Of a DNA stretch of 64,000 nt, positions 30,661-42,929 are shown in pieces. The stretch is from positions 1,662,501 to 1,726,500 of the forward strand of contig WPIO01000075.1 in assembly GCA_009760855.2 (NCBI GenBank), given 5' to 3'. The notes below the pieces were generated by a model. That model had not been told where the DNA came from, made no database searches, and worked only from the letters and a program-made list of their open reading frames with translations. Position numbers and translations under genes: made by a program. Within the stretch, counting starts at the first letter, position 1, and every line of letters begins with the position of its first letter. This DNA comes from Cristatella mucedo (taxonomy: Eukaryota > Bryozoa > Phylactolaemata > Cristatellidae).

Positions 30661-31427
30661 CTCGCCAACCACGCAGTGCCTGCAGCAGCAGCAGTAGCCG
30701 AAGCAGCAAACTTCATCGTGGTCGCATGAGCTGCGACTGTAGTTGTTAGCTGCCATCCTATCGCTTCGACTGAAGTTCGAGCGTCGCAAAGCGGCGCCTC
30801 CGGCTGTGCATTCCACCGGAGCTCCACAGAGTCACGTGCCGCTTTGGCGGCGACGAGCCACTCGCGTGTCTGCCCGACCCTACTACGACGAAATTAGTGC
30901 CTGTTTAAACCCAAACCGAGCCAGGTGTACGAAATTGAGTCTCCATGAGATACTTTCTTTCAATGGAAGTGCATTTGAGACAATCGCACTGCCGCTTGCT
31001 GCCGCGCGATGCTGCCGAGTGCTGGCTAGTGCTGGCACGTGCTGCTGCGTGCCGCACACTCGTGGCGTCCGATAACCTTGAACGAGCCCTTGGCTGGCTG
31101 GCAGTGCTTAGTCATCACAGCCGAGTCTTTGCGATAAAGAGATATCTGACCGCAAGCTGGTTACACAAGCTTCTCAACATCTTAGGCAGGGTGGCTCTCT
31201 ACTATACCTACTCGCATGTTGACCGAAGTGATCGCAGAGTTTCATAAGCCGCTGAACTTACTGCAGTCGCATCGCTCAGCTTATCGTTTGCACGTACACA
31301 GGTAGACAAACCGCTAGCTCGCAGCAGGGTCACATTGATTAGGTGGCTCAGGGAGTGGGTGGTGACCTACGAATCGCTCCAGACGCGACTCCACGTGCTG
31401 AATATACTGCTGCGAGGCACCGGAGAG
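30661..31427. other. Region without recognised gene
   Basis: GC-rich unique sequence; no supported gene. Confidence 0.35.
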
Positions 31428-31462
31428 AGGAAAAAGATAGAGAGGGAGAGAAGGAGGGAGAG

Positions 31463-31550
<88 letters not shown>

Positions 31551-31620
31551 TGAGTGAGTAGGCGAGAGAGGGAGAGAGAAAGAGGGGAATGGAGAGGTGG
31601 GGAGAGAGCAGGGTAGAGAG
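31428..31620. repeat. (GA)n microsatellite
   Basis: Purine-only block; the pure AG core is 31467-31548. Confidence 0.9.
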
Positions 31621-32567
31621 ATTAACGACGCATCTACAAGAAAGTAGAAGCTCTCTTGCACAGCTCGCTCCTTTTATTCAGCTTTCAAGCACTCCAGAGT
31701 TTGTCTATTAAGCTAAAGCTGAGGCTCGTGAATTGGCAAATTTGAGATCCTCTTTTGAATGATGGAGTCTCGATTTTATTTTTTCCATTTGGCTCTTGCT
31801 TTCGCGCTCTCTCCGCGCCCCACTCTTTCGACTGACGGCTCGCGAGCGAGCGAACGGGAGGAGAAGAAGAAGGAGAAGGAGAAGAAGAAGGAGGAGGAGG
31901 AGGAGGCGTACACCTCGCGGACCGGGCTCCGACCTCTGACCAGCCTCCGGAGCCAGCTGATCTGATCTCGTTTCTTGCCTCAGTCTTTGTGTACTTATGG
32001 ATTGAATTATTATTGCATTATATTATAACATATGGATTAAGCATCGTGGCGGTATCAGGACAGCATTGGTTAGCTGAATGAGGCCGGTAGGGGAGGGGAA
32101 GGACAGCACTAGTCTCAATTGATGAAAGGTGTTTGACCAAAACAACGGAAAGCAAAATCCCTCCCACAGGAGCGACACGCTCAAAACGCACCGTGCCGCC
32201 TACTGAGAAAGAGCTTTATCCCAACAAGTAGCGACAGCAGCTCGCAGCTTTCACTGCCAGGCACCAGGCTAACGCTAACTAAGGCACGCTAACATCCAAC
32301 GATGGCGGTTTCTCCGCTTTCAGCAGGTCCGACGATGAAGACGACAACCACAACGAGCGGCTCGTAACCACAGCGAGAGCGTCATGGGTGTCCAGCACAC
32401 TCAGAGCTCGATCTACTTTGGCTTCACGGCTAGCAATGTGAAAGGCTCGGCCTGCGAGATTTCTGCCCACTTTTCAGACCTCTAGTCGGAAATGCAGTGC
32501 TCTTCGCCTGGCCTGCTCGCCCGCCGGAGCTCTCTGGCTCCGCCCGCCGGTCGCTGTAGGCCGCCAC
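31621..32567. other. Region without recognised gene
   Basis: A GAAGAAG/GAGGAG purine run at 31858-31907 and otherwise unique sequence. Confidence 0.35.
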
Positions 32568-32787
32568 GGCGACGGGCGACGGGCGACGGGCGACGGGCGA
32601 CGGGCGACGGGCGACGGGCGACGGGCGACGGGCGACGGGCGACGGGCGACGGGCGACGGGCGACGGGCGACGGGCGACGGGCGACGGGCGACGGGCGACG
32701 GGCGACGGGCGACGGGCGACGGGCGACGGGCGACGGGCGACGGGCGACGGGCGACGGGCGACGGGCGACGGGCGACGGGCGACGGGC
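32568..32787. repeat. 7-bp GGGCGAC minisatellite
   Basis: About 31 nearly perfect copies of GGGCGAC. Because 7 is not a multiple of 3, all frames read through it and give seven-residue repeats on both strands, which explains several long spurious frames. Confidence 0.95.
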
Positions 32788-33296
32788 TTCGCAGGCAGAA
32801 GACCCACAAGCAAGCTTTTCAGCTGTTCGGCCGAGCCATCTTGTCCTCCGCCACCGCAGTTCCAGCAGGTCCATCAGTATTTGTCTGCGACGACGCTTTC
32901 GCCGACGTTCTTTCAGCACCTCGCACTCGTCGGCCAGCGGCGCCAAATTACTGAAAGCCGTAGCAGCAACTGCTGCGGCGGTGTTGATGGCGGGGCAGTC
33001 AAAAACGGCAGTGGAGCCGACCTTTTACTCCTATGGAGTGGGTGCGGAGAGGTTGCTTCCGAGAGGTCGACGAAAGTGAAAGGCTCGAAAAAGCGACGGC
33101 GACTTTGAAGCAGTCGTCGCGATGCCTCGCCAGCGATTCCGGTTGTCTAAATGCGGCTTCGGATTGACGACATTGCGATAAGCGTCGTTGAGGTCATGCT
33201 TGACAGCGGTGGGCATAAATGCGTCGACACGACCAGCTGCTCCTGAGATACGTTAATCCCAAGAAGAACATGAGAAGAGACAGCGGTGGTGAGCAG
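32788..33296. other. Upstream region of the apolipoprotein-like gene
   Basis: Unique GC-rich sequence between the minisatellite and the TATA box; may carry enhancer sites that I cannot identify. Confidence 0.4.
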
Positions 33297-33360
33297 TATA
33301 AAGAGAGAAAAGGCACACTCAGTTGGCCATTGTCTACTCACCGACGAACGTGACAGACAG
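33297..33360 (+). promoter_or_regulatory. TATA promoter and non-coding first exon
   Basis: TATAAAGAG at 33297-33305 is followed by initiator-like sequences (TCAGTT at 33319, CCATTG at 33327), so transcription probably begins at about 33321-33330. A short non-coding exon would end at CAG|GTAAGC (33360/33361). The matching acceptor is TTTGAAG before 33611, eight bases upstream of the start codon. Confidence 0.7.
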
Positions 33361-33618
33361 GTAAGCGGCGGAGGCGCGTTTGCTGCCGAACGGTAAGGCT
33401 GCTGTGTCGCGGTGCGGAGCCTTTAAGGGAACTTTCTCCAAAGTTTGCTTCTGCAAATGCCAGCACCCACTCAGCAGAGACTTTGCCGGGACGGTGTAAG
33501 CAAGAGACGAGGCCAGCCGCAACCGAAATCGAAAGAGCACCGTCGGCGGCAGCAGCTGACTCGGCTCTGGCTGCAGTCGTCGCCTCACGCGTCGCTTTCG
33601 CTCTTTGAAGGATCGAGA

Positions 33619-35963
33619 ATGAGAGTCGCTCTGTTGCTCGTCGCCATCGTCGTCGGCGCCAGCGCTGCTGACAATGCCTTCGTGAGCAAGTTCAAGGACC
33701 TCGCCGCCACCCTCAAGGATACGACCTCCGCCCTTGGTGGTCAGCTGCTGACCGTCGGCCAGGCAATCCTCGGAGACGTCGTATCCAAGGGCACCCAGAT
33801 TCTCACCGAGGGCAGCAAGGGTGAGAGAGAAGCAATAGCAGTCCTAGCAGCAGCAGTGGCGAGATTCGATGGCGATTACTCCAAGCAGGGCCAGTGGTCA
33901 CGTCCTACCTGACGACCAGCCAGCGGATAATTGGCCCCAAAGTCCCGTCTTCACCATAGCTACTCCGCTCGCGACCAGTTGGCTCGAGTGCCTTGTGACC
34001 TCCAAATGCCGGCTCAGGCGAAGCGCTGGTAGCGGCCGCAGCCTGGCCGCCAGCTCGCCCAAGCCTTCCGCGGCCGCACTCTGCCAGCGCTCGCTGACCG
34101 CAGCAGCTGCCGGGTGCCGTTGCAGCCATCGTCGGAGCGCTGAACGGCATCCTGAGCAAGTTCGGCAAGCGAGAGCTCCAGCTGCCCCAGAAGATTGTCG
34201 ATATCGTCCAGCAGGGCAAGGACTTCTTGACCGCGGTCGGCTCGAGCCTCAAGGTAAGCGACGACCGCCAGAGACCGTGCCGACGGTCGACGAGTGCCCG
34301 CGTCTGTTGGGCGGAAGCAGAAGGATGGACGAAAACGAAGAGGAGAGTGAAACTTGGAGACAACGAGGCAGACAACTGTACACAAGAAATGGAACGGGAG
34401 AGGGTGGAAAGAGAGAGTTGAGAGTGAGGGAGCTAGAGATTATGAGGTTCGTGCTAAACTGTAGGAGTGTGGGCTTTGCTGCTGCCACGCCTCCATCGCC
34501 CCTTGACTGAGTACTGAGCCCGGCCGCATTCAGGGTCCCAGCGGCTTCGTCATCGCGACTCACATTGCTTGCGCCGCGTTCCTCAGGGCAAGCTCCAGGA
34601 CACCATTTCCAAGCTCGTCTCCATTAACGGCAAGATCCTCAACCTGGACTTCACCGACAAGGTCGCCGACGAGGTCGACGGAACCGTCGGTACGCGACCA
34701 AGCTGCTTCGAATCGTCCGTCGCTGCTCGAAGCTTGGAGCACTTCGTGCTCCGGCAAAGAAGCGCTCCACCACTGCGACCGGTCAAGCATCCCCGCCGTG
34801 TCACGACACGTGTCAAGTGTCGAGCGTTCTGTTTGCACTGCAGCCTGAACCCCTGCGCTTGAGCGGGCTTGCGAGTGAACACAGTGGCATCATTAGCTAT
34901 GTCAACTGGTTGCAGCTGACTTCAAGGCCAAGGCCGCCAGCGCACTCAGCCAGATCAAGAGCGGAGTGGAGAGCATTCTCGGACGCGTTCTTGGCCAGGC
35001 TGTGAGAACCACTGTTCGCCGCGACCAAGCCGAAACCTGTCGCCGCCGCTTCCACCGCCCCGATCTCTGCTGCTGCCGCTGCAGCAGAGCTGCATCGCTC
35101 GAGCGGCGATCGAAGCTCGGCCATTTGCAGCCTGCGAGTTCTCGCTATCGCACGCTCAGGTCGCCACCACCAGCAGCAAGCGTGGAATCTCCGATGTTCT
35201 CTCGGCTGCCGCCAACGCCATCAAGGGAGCGCTTCAGGGAGTCACCGACGCCCTCGCTCCCCACGTCCAAACCGTCGTCGGGGTAAGGCAGAGCTCGGCG
35301 GCAGCGGCGACGCACCGGGAGCCTGGCTCGCCGACGCCGCTGCCATCAGAAACCGCCCTCTCCCATCCCAGCTGGGTCGCAATGCACGGCGGGCGTGCGC
35401 ATTCAGACAAGTGCTCCTACGTGCTGCCGTTCGCTGCAGCAAGTGACGGGCCTCGGCCAGAACATCAAGGACCAAGCCTCGACGCTTATCGACAAGGTCA
35501 AGCAGTCCGTCAGCGATCTCAGTGACAAGCTGAAGGGTCACGCGAGCACCCTGGTCGACCACGGCATGACGCTGGTGCAGCACGGCAAGGACGCAGTCGC
35601 CGCCGCCGCCGACGCTCTCTCCCAGATCGCCTGTACGGAGCGGCGCAGGCTGCTGTTGCCTCTGCGAAGCGCAGGGCAGACGCATTCGCAGGCGCTTCGT
35701 CACTTCCTAGACTTCATTAGACCGAGCTCTCGGGCAATTCTGAGTCCTGATCTTAGTGTGACCTTGCTCTGAGCTCGCTTTCAGCTCCCCGTAAGCTCGC
35801 TCTGAGCTCGAGCTGAGCTCGCTCTGATATAGATTTGAATTCGCTCGGAGCTATCTTGTGCTTTACATCTCGATCGCCAGCCAGTGTATCGGTACTACCT
35901 GTACCATTCACTTTATCACTCTCTTTGTCTTGATAACTTTCTGTATCTCTTTCCCTGCTCATT

Positions 35964-36013
<50 letters not shown>

Positions 36014-36378
36014 CTCTCTCGCTCTCTCTGTGTCCCTATGTCTGTTTTGCAACTGCACGTCCACTATGTCTGTCGCTTTCTTGTGCCTAGTGTGCAGGAA
36101 TTCCCCAATTTAGCCACTGCCGCCCTGCGTCAGTGACTTTTATTGATTGGAGCGGCCGGTGACCAGAGGGTGCTGAGTGGGCAGAGCTTTTCACCTGTCG
36201 CTTTGCTAAGTCACGCGATGGGACAAGTGGCGCGATGGTCCTAGGTGTGAGCTGCCGCACTCGTTTGTCTATTACAGCCCAGACGCTGAACAACGCCAAG
36301 GACACCTTGTCTAATGCCGCCTCCACCGGAAAGGATGCCGTCGGCGTCATCGTTGATCACGTCAGCAACGGCTATTAG
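33619..36378 (+). CDS. Secreted apolipoprotein-like amphipathic-helix protein, seven coding exons
   Basis: Exons with GT/AG borders: 33619-33820, 34126-34253, 34587-34689, 34916-35001, 35160-35282, 35440-35632 and 36278-36378. All phases agree and give about 311 residues ending in TAG. The product starts with a signal peptide (MRVALLLVAIVVGASA). The rest consists of repeated Leu/Val/Lys/Asp amphipathic helices with blocks such as KDQASTLIDKVKQSVSDL and KDTLSNAASTGKDAVGVIV. It lacks cysteine, which suits an exchangeable lipid-binding or extracellular coat protein. I do not recognise a named family, so the function is inferred from composition. It has its own TATA promoter and an AATAAA 62 bases after the stop. 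A second copy of coding exon 2 lies inverted at 43.1 kb. Confidence 0.75.
35968..36031. repeat. (CT)n microsatellite in the last intron
   Basis: CT dinucleotides within the 645-bp sixth intron between coding exons, ahead of the final acceptor at 36277. Confidence 0.9.
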
Positions 36379-36439
36379 GAAAGCTAGCCGGAGGCTGTCG
36401 GAAGCAGCAATGCCATCTCGTGGACTTTTAATTTTGTGC

Positions 36440-36445
36440 AATAAA
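36440..36445 (+). terminator. Polyadenylation signal AATAAA
   Basis: Canonical AATAAA 62 bases downstream of the TAG of the apolipoprotein-like gene. Confidence 0.7.
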
Positions 36446-36549
36446 GAAGCGAGATCGGACGCTTTGTGTCACCTTTGCCATCGAGAACCGCGCCTTGAAT
36501 CTGTCAGGCAGGCGACCGCCCGTCGCTCTGGGCGTCGTTGCCGTGCATC

Positions 36550-36580
<31 letters not shown>

Positions 36581-36608
36581 ATGCAGCAGCAGCAGAAGCA
36601 GCAGCAGC
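36550..36608. repeat. (CAG)n repeat
   Basis: CAG triplets with AAG and ATG interruptions downstream of the polyadenylation signal. Confidence 0.9.
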
Positions 36609-38013
36609 GGGTGATTCTGCTCGATGGCGTCCCACCGAAGAGAGCCGAGCGCCATGAACAACCGTGTTTCTAGGCAACTCGAAGTTAGCTTACTAGTTAG
36701 GTTACTCATGGCTCGTTCTTTGCTAGGCTTCTATTGAATAGATGACGAGAATAGATTCGATCTTATGCAAATCACCTGCTCGAAGCCGAAATAGCAATAG
36801 CATTTGCACTTGTTTGCAGTAGTAACGATTCTGTTAATCTTACCGCTAACAAAAACTTGGCCGGTGGGTTTACATAAGTCATACATAAGTAGCGGCACAA
36901 CAGCCTTAGCATCCATCAGCCAGTGAACAGTGGACAGCGAAAGACTGTCTGCAACAACGCTTATGCGTTGAGCTTGTCCCGGTTTTAGAGGCATGAGTGC
37001 ATGCCCGTTTGCTGAGGCTCGGAGGCTAAGCTAGCTCAGCTAATAAGGTGTCGTTTGCTTATACAGCAATTTCAGCTTTTGTTATGGCTACCGTGCTCAT
37101 AGCAGGTCTATCAAAATGGCCGCTAGCATACGTTTATAAGTTAAATTTATAGGTTATTTATAGGTTAAATAAACACATTTTTAGTTTTTTTTCCTATATA
37201 GAGTTTCTCATTAATACGTAAATACTGTATCCTAAACCCTCAGACCTAAATTGTAAACCCGAAATTCAAACTCAAATAAATACAAAATCTAACCATAAAC
37301 CGTAAACTCCAAAACATACAACCTCTAAATACTATACTCTAATTTTCAACTCAAAGCTAAATAAACTAAAAATGAGTTTACTTAACTTATGTATAAACCT
37401 ACGCTGGCGAGCAAGTTGATCAGCTTGGTATGAAAACTATGCCCGTAGCAGAACCTGACACTTCTGTATGAACAAATGATACCGTATTAGCTGGCTAGTT
37501 AGCCCAGTTTTCAGGCAGCTGCTGCGGCTGCATGGGGCGTCTACGTTGATTGGATTCGGGGATAATGCTTTGGCCCCTCTGATTGGCTGCCACGAGTTTG
37601 CAACAACTGACGAAGACCAACCGGGACTCGGGTCGCAGGCTGGGTGGCGAAGCCAACCGGTTCAGCCAATCGACGAATCATTGGGACTCCCGTCTCTCGG
37701 GAGTCGCTTCCACGCGGAGAATGCTATCTGCGAGTGGCGCAGTGAGACCTTTCTGCCCCGGAAGTAAAGCTATAAATAGCATTCGCTCACATTGTCAATA
37801 GTAGCTGCAACGTACCGCTAGCTTCGCCAAAGCACAAATGCAAATACATTCGAGCAGGCCTATCGAGCTTAGAATATTTTAATAACTGTAGTAAATGTAC
37901 CAGGTACCAATCGCAGCTTGAACTTAAGTGAATATTTTTGCTTCGAACCAAGTCAGCCGGTCTACTTCAGTTTAAAAGTCGATACTTTCTATTGTTTCGT
38001 TCTCTGAGCTTAA
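36609..38013. other. Region without recognised gene
   Basis: An AT-rich patch at 37130-37390 has loose AAACCCTAAA/AACTC-type runs too irregular for telomeric repeat. GC-rich unique sequence follows. Confidence 0.35.
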
Positions 38014-39182
38014 CAATGCCACAAGGTCCTGTTCTTTTTATGGTTTACACTCTTCCTTTGCCGATGTGATTTCCAGGCCTTCGCTTGTGTGTATGCAGAT
38101 GACACTCAGTTGTACCTTTGCTTCGATCCCTCCAGTACGTCAAATTCTCTCGACTTCCTTGCTGCATGTATTGACGACATCCGCACATGAATGGCAGCAA
38201 ACTTTATCTAATTGAATGATGATAAAACTAACCTACTGGTCATATGAAAAACCAAGTTTGCTTGAGAAATTAGAAAGGCTAACGCTCACAATTGACTCTG
38301 CCAGCAGATCTCCTGTTGAATATGCACGATATCTAGACGTCATGTTATAAAGTGACCTTTCATCAAACGACCGCACCAGCTTCACAATCAAGTCTGCCCA
38401 CTTTCAGCTACGCAACTTTGCTAAAATTAGGGCTTTTTTAGACTAGGTTACCACACATACATTATTCCATGCATTTGTGACATCCCATCTTGACTTCTGT
38501 AACTCACTACTTGCTGGCCTACCGACCTGTGCAATCAGGGCAATCAGGGGCTTACAGCTAGTGCTAAACTCTGCAGCTACGCTTGTCTGTTGTGAGCGAC
38601 ACAGTTTTCATATCTCACCACTTCTCACTGACCTGCACAGGCTCCAGTTAAGCAATCCATCAACTTCAGGTTTTGTCACTCATTTTTAGGTCCCTTCATT
38701 CTTTGGCTCCAGCCCATCTATCTGATATATTGCTCCACCAGGCCAAGTATCATACCACTTGCTTTTCGGAATGTAATTGTTTACCTATACCTCGATAAAA
38801 CCTCAAATCCTTTGGAGACCGTGCCTTTGGTTCGTATGCTGACAACGCCTAGAACTCACTCCCGACTTGCGTCACGACATCTCCTGACTTGACCACACTT
38901 AAAAAGAAACTAAAAACGCACGTATTTATCACATAATTTAATGGGTTTCTGCGATCTGTTCTATATGCACTGATGAGTCCTGAAGCTGTTCATGCTGCCA
39001 CTAACCATACATGGAAGGTGTCCCTGTGCACGTAAATCCTACAATGTTATCCTTGCTTATTGAGCATGATGCCACTAACCATTCGATGGTGCTTCCTGTG
39101 CAGCAAATTTAAAGTGCCTAGAAAGAGATTGGGTTCTCTTAGGGCACTTTATCAAGTGTATCATTATCATTATAATTATTAT
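38014..39182 (+). mobile_element. CR1/L2-clade LINE fragment with YADD box
   Basis: Begins inside the RT at the QGPVLF-type block (about 38020), carries VYADDTQLYLCFDPS (about 38090-38135), continues through a degenerate palm/thumb, the C-terminal GDRAF...NSLPTCV block (about 38815-38880), the 3' UTR and the hairpin (AAAGTGCC...GGGCACTTT) with an (ATT)n tail. Many stops and frameshifts make it an old copy. Confidence 0.85.
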
Positions 39183-40910
39183 TCTTAAATCGGCGAGCGA
39201 ATATTTCCCAGTTGACTTTCTTAGATAAAAAAAGGATCATCATCAGCTTCCTATAGGAAACGCCGATAACGCTGTCAACAGAACGTTGCTACGGCGAGAA
39301 GAACTTGCAAAGTAACTCTGAAATAAGGGAAACACATCTTCTCCACAACTGACAAAGAGAGACATGAGTTCCAGCGGGGTCTTTGGTACTGAGTCGTGAC
39401 GTGTTGCAAGAAGCATTTTGCAGTCACACATTTCGCCTAACAGCTCTGTCCTTTAACGCCTGAATAACAGAGGCCTCCAAGATTTAGAAATTCCTGGCAA
39501 AGTTTAGTCTGGTCAAGTGTCTTCAAAAGTTTCTTAACTTTCAATAAGAAGCCAAATTTGACAAACAGATCAATGAGGCGGGAAAAACTAGCTGTAATTT
39601 TTCGTTGGAAATATGTTTTGCTGTTCTTTATTACTCTTGAAATCTCCTCTGTAGTGGGACCAAAATCTCGAGAGAGTTCTCCTGGCATCCGTGTCTATCG
39701 GCGGATTCTTTGTTCAACTGCAGCCCCCCACAACTCACATCTCCTTTTGGCTTCTGATAGTGATTATTGGCATTGGTCTTCTCGAATTCTCGACAGCTTA
39801 ATCCCAAGAGAGTGGAGGTTGCAAGTGACGTCTTTGAAGTTCTTCTTTAAATCCTGCACTCTTTTACGAAAACAGTCATATTTCCTTAAGAAGCTGCACA
39901 AAACCGGCAACAGAGCCAGACAAATTAGAGTTCAAAATACAATGTTTAATACTGCCAGCTTCACTTCCTTTTTCAAGTGTTCCACTTGTGTACCCAGACG
40001 ATATCGCCAAAAGACTTACAATGCTGTTCAGTCAATCGTTGATTGCTTTCACAGCCTCCACTATTGTATTCCGTTTTTTCGCAGCCAGGCTTAACAGTGA
40101 TGGCTAAGATATTCTTCCGTTCTTTCTACCTCAGGGTTGATCTTGAAAAGGAATAATTAGGTGTTCTCGATTGCTCCAAAAAGGTAATGAAAGCGGAATC
40201 TTGATTTGCAGCATGAGCTCCTGCTTCAATCAGGAGTTCATGCGGAGTCAATCATCCAGTTCATCAGGAGTCCTGCTTCTGTGCTGTGGCGCTATCGCAC
40301 AAGCTTGCCAAAGTTGCCTCCTCCTCATTTCTGGATAGTTTTCTCTTCTGGACACCTGATAAGTGGCCAGACAATAATGCTGAGTTGTTTTAGCACTGCG
40401 ACCTAGAATCTTGCAAAGAAATTTCGTCAGATTCTAGTTTGTCTGAGATGATAACTTCAATTGCTGTAGCCTCTTTGGCGTAAATCTGAAGAAGGCCCAG
40501 GAAAGACTCTTTAATGATGAATTTTGTCGGCAAAAGCAACATCGACATATCTAATGATCTCATATATGTGCTCATGGTGCTCCAAAACAGGAGTTGAGTC
40601 AAACACAATTCCATAGTACGTGCTTAACCGTGTGGCACAGCTTCCCTTGCCTCTGACTGTAGATACAAGTAAACTAAGAAACTCACATTAGGTTTGAGGA
40701 GACAGCTAAGAGACTGACATTGGATTTTCTGGTGCGATCCAGGCGTGATTGCAGAAGAGGATCGTACTGGTTGTAGAGGAGGAAGATGTCTCCCGAAAAG
40801 TTTCTAAGGTTTTACTCACCAGCCTGCCAAGACCCTCTCGGTGACCAGGTAATGCCAGACTTTGAGAAACAGAGAACTCGATGCAGCTGAGAACTCTCTG
40901 CAGGGTTCAA
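39183..40910. other. Region without recognised gene
   Basis: The plus-strand frame of 178 codons at 39558-40094 and minus frames nearby show no recognisable domain. An unknown gene or repeat is possible. Confidence 0.35.
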
Positions 40911-41055
40911 GTTGGTTTTGTCCAGTGGTTAAGACGCTCGCCCCTACCAAGGTCGCGGGCCACGGTCGCTGGCTCAAGCTCGGCGACATATGCGAAGCGC
41001 CTGAATAGAGAGATTAAGTTCTCTCAAGGAGCTATACACAGTATTTTTATTTAAT
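40911..41055 (+). mobile_element. tRNA-derived SINE, family A
   Basis: A-box-like TTGTCCAGTGGTTAAGACGC, B-box-like CTGGCTCAAGCTC, then GCGCCTGAATAGAGAGATTAAGTTCTCTC and an AT-rich tail. Confidence 0.8.
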
Positions 41056-41332
41056 AAAATGTACTCGTGTCATCGTTGTTTTTCCGATAAGATTAGCGCC
41101 TCGACAGCAGTGTCTATTCAACTTCTTCTGAGAAGTCTCCTATCTCTAGTTATTTCCACGCGATAAAAGCCTGCCGGTGAGAAGGTCTGTTTTCATGGGC
41201 GATTAGTTTTTCAGGTTTCCTCCACTGGCTGAACCTAATTCAAGTGTCGACTTTAGAACTTCGGTTGGAAATGGGGAAGAGCAAACAACAGAAGCTGTTA
41301 TGCCGACTGTTTTGCCTGAGAATAGACGAGCC

Positions 41333-41722
41333 CGAGTCCAGCGTCCCGAGTCCAGCGTCCCGAGTCCAGCGTCCCGAGTCCAGCGTCCCGAGTCCAGCGT
41401 CCCGACTCCAGCGTCCCGAGTCCAGCGTCCCGAGTCCAGCGTCCCGAGTCCAGCGTCCCGAGTCCAGCGTCCCGAGTCCAGCGTCCCGAGTCCAGCGTCC
41501 CGAGTCCAGCGTCCCGAGTCCAGCGTCCCGAGTCCAGCGTCCCGAGTCCAGCGTCCCGAGTCCAGCGTCCCGAGTCCAGCGTCCTGAGTGAGTCCAGCGT
41601 CCTGAGTGAGTCCAGCGTCCTGAGTCTAGCGTCCTGACTTCAGCGTCCTGAGTCCAGCGTCCTGAGTCCAGCGTCCTGAGTCCAGCGTCCTGAGTGAGTC
41701 CAACGTCCTGAGTCCAACGTCA
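41333..41722. repeat. 14-bp GAGTCCAGCGTCCC minisatellite
   Basis: About 18 near-perfect copies of a 14-base unit (41334-41585) grade into 14- and 18-base variants with CGTCCTGAGTGAGTCC to 41722. The 14-residue protein repeats read from it are artefacts. Confidence 0.95.
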
Positions 41723-42480
41723 CGCCCATTAGCAAGTTGCCTCTAAAACCAGGCTGTGCTCATGGCTCGACCATTTTTTTTTTTATCAAATTGACATTTT
41801 CTTTTTACGCAGCCTTGATCCTCGTAGTACTTGCTTAGTTCTAACTTGCTGCGAAATGACGTGTAAAACAAAGGTTTGGTCAAACTTCAGGCAGCCAATA
41901 TCATTCAGGGCCAGCACTTGGGAAATTGCTGCAGATTCCCGTATCGTACTCACTCGCGGTGGTGCTTGCACATGGTCCAAATGGTGATTGTCTTAGTATT
42001 CACAGAGCAGAGCTTCTTTCTTTCATGCAGCTTTCACCTAGCAGACAGTGTTTCCTTTCTTTCCCGGGTCGTCACGCTGTCCGCTCGTCACTCTTCTCCT
42101 CATATTCACCGTTCGTGTTTTTGTCCTCCTCAAGCTGTCCTCCCCTTTTTTCCCTCTGTGATTGTCAACACTTTCCAGGCGCTTTTTTGTGTCGCCACTG
42201 TTCACCAGCCCTGTTGCCTTCTTCAAGAAACCTTTCACGCACCGCGTGCTTCACTTGCTTCGCCTCTCCCTTCTGCTCGAGTTATCGCTTTCTGTGCCGG
42301 GCACTCCTTGAGTTTTTTCCCTATCAAGTCTTATGAGAATAGATTGGGGTGACCGAAAGTGTACGCAAGTACACAGCAGCCGTACTGACATAGCAGTTCA
42401 CGGAGGCTGGTTGCGAGCAACATTGAATCACCATACCACTGACTCAGGCTTAGGAGGAAGAGGTCGGGCACAACAAAAAG
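41723..42480. other. Region without recognised gene
   Basis: Pyrimidine-rich unique sequence; the 158-codon and 136-codon overlapping frames at 41876-42352 look compositional. Confidence 0.35.
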
Positions 42481-42615
42481 CTGGTTTGGTCAAGCGATTA
42501 AGGTGCTCGCCCCGACCAAGGTCTGACTGAGGTCGTGGGCTTGAGCCCCGAGGCACATGTGAAGCGCCTGAATAGAGATTAGGTTCTCTTGGGGTGCTGT
42601 ATAAATGAATTATAT
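42481..42615 (+). mobile_element. tRNA-derived SINE, family A
   Basis: CTGGTTTGGTCAAGCGATTAAGGTGCTC (A-box) and GTGGGCTTGAGCCCC (B-box), then the LINE-like hairpin and a TATATTTTTTATAT tail. Confidence 0.85.
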
Positions 42616-42929
42616 TTTTTATATATTTAAAAAGGCGTCGAGGAAGTTTGGAAGTGCCGACATCGTCTACATGCCCGCGCCAGTGACACTCTATGCACAC
42701 ATTGCTTGTCAGTATGATACAATTTAAAATAAACACTCGCAATAATTAATTTCTCAAACTTACTAATCTGGCGAAGAAGAGTACGAGTGAGTGGCAGGAA
42801 ATATCCCAATAATAACAATACATGGTCCGGATGAGCTATGGCTCGGTCTGCAATAATTCAGTGCATTGAAACAAGGACTAGCTTAATATCGAAATTGCTG
42901 TTCTCACGTTAAAAAAGTTTAAAAAAAAC

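Noticed and set aside
32430-32946. Long frames on both strands with seven-residue Arg/Pro/Ser repeats
   Set aside because: They are translations of the 7-bp minisatellite in all frames.
37200-37390. Telomere-like AAACCCTAAA runs
   Set aside because: Irregular spacing and no constant unit.
39558-40094. 178-codon frame at 39.6 kb as a gene
   Set aside because: No domain, no splice or promoter context, composition like surrounding DNA; left as unrecognised.
41334-41585. CRISPR-like array
   Set aside because: Units are contiguous without spacers; it is a minisatellite.
41244-41591. Frames with 14-residue repeats at 41.3 kb
   Set aside because: Produced by the 14-bp minisatellite; no start context or domain.
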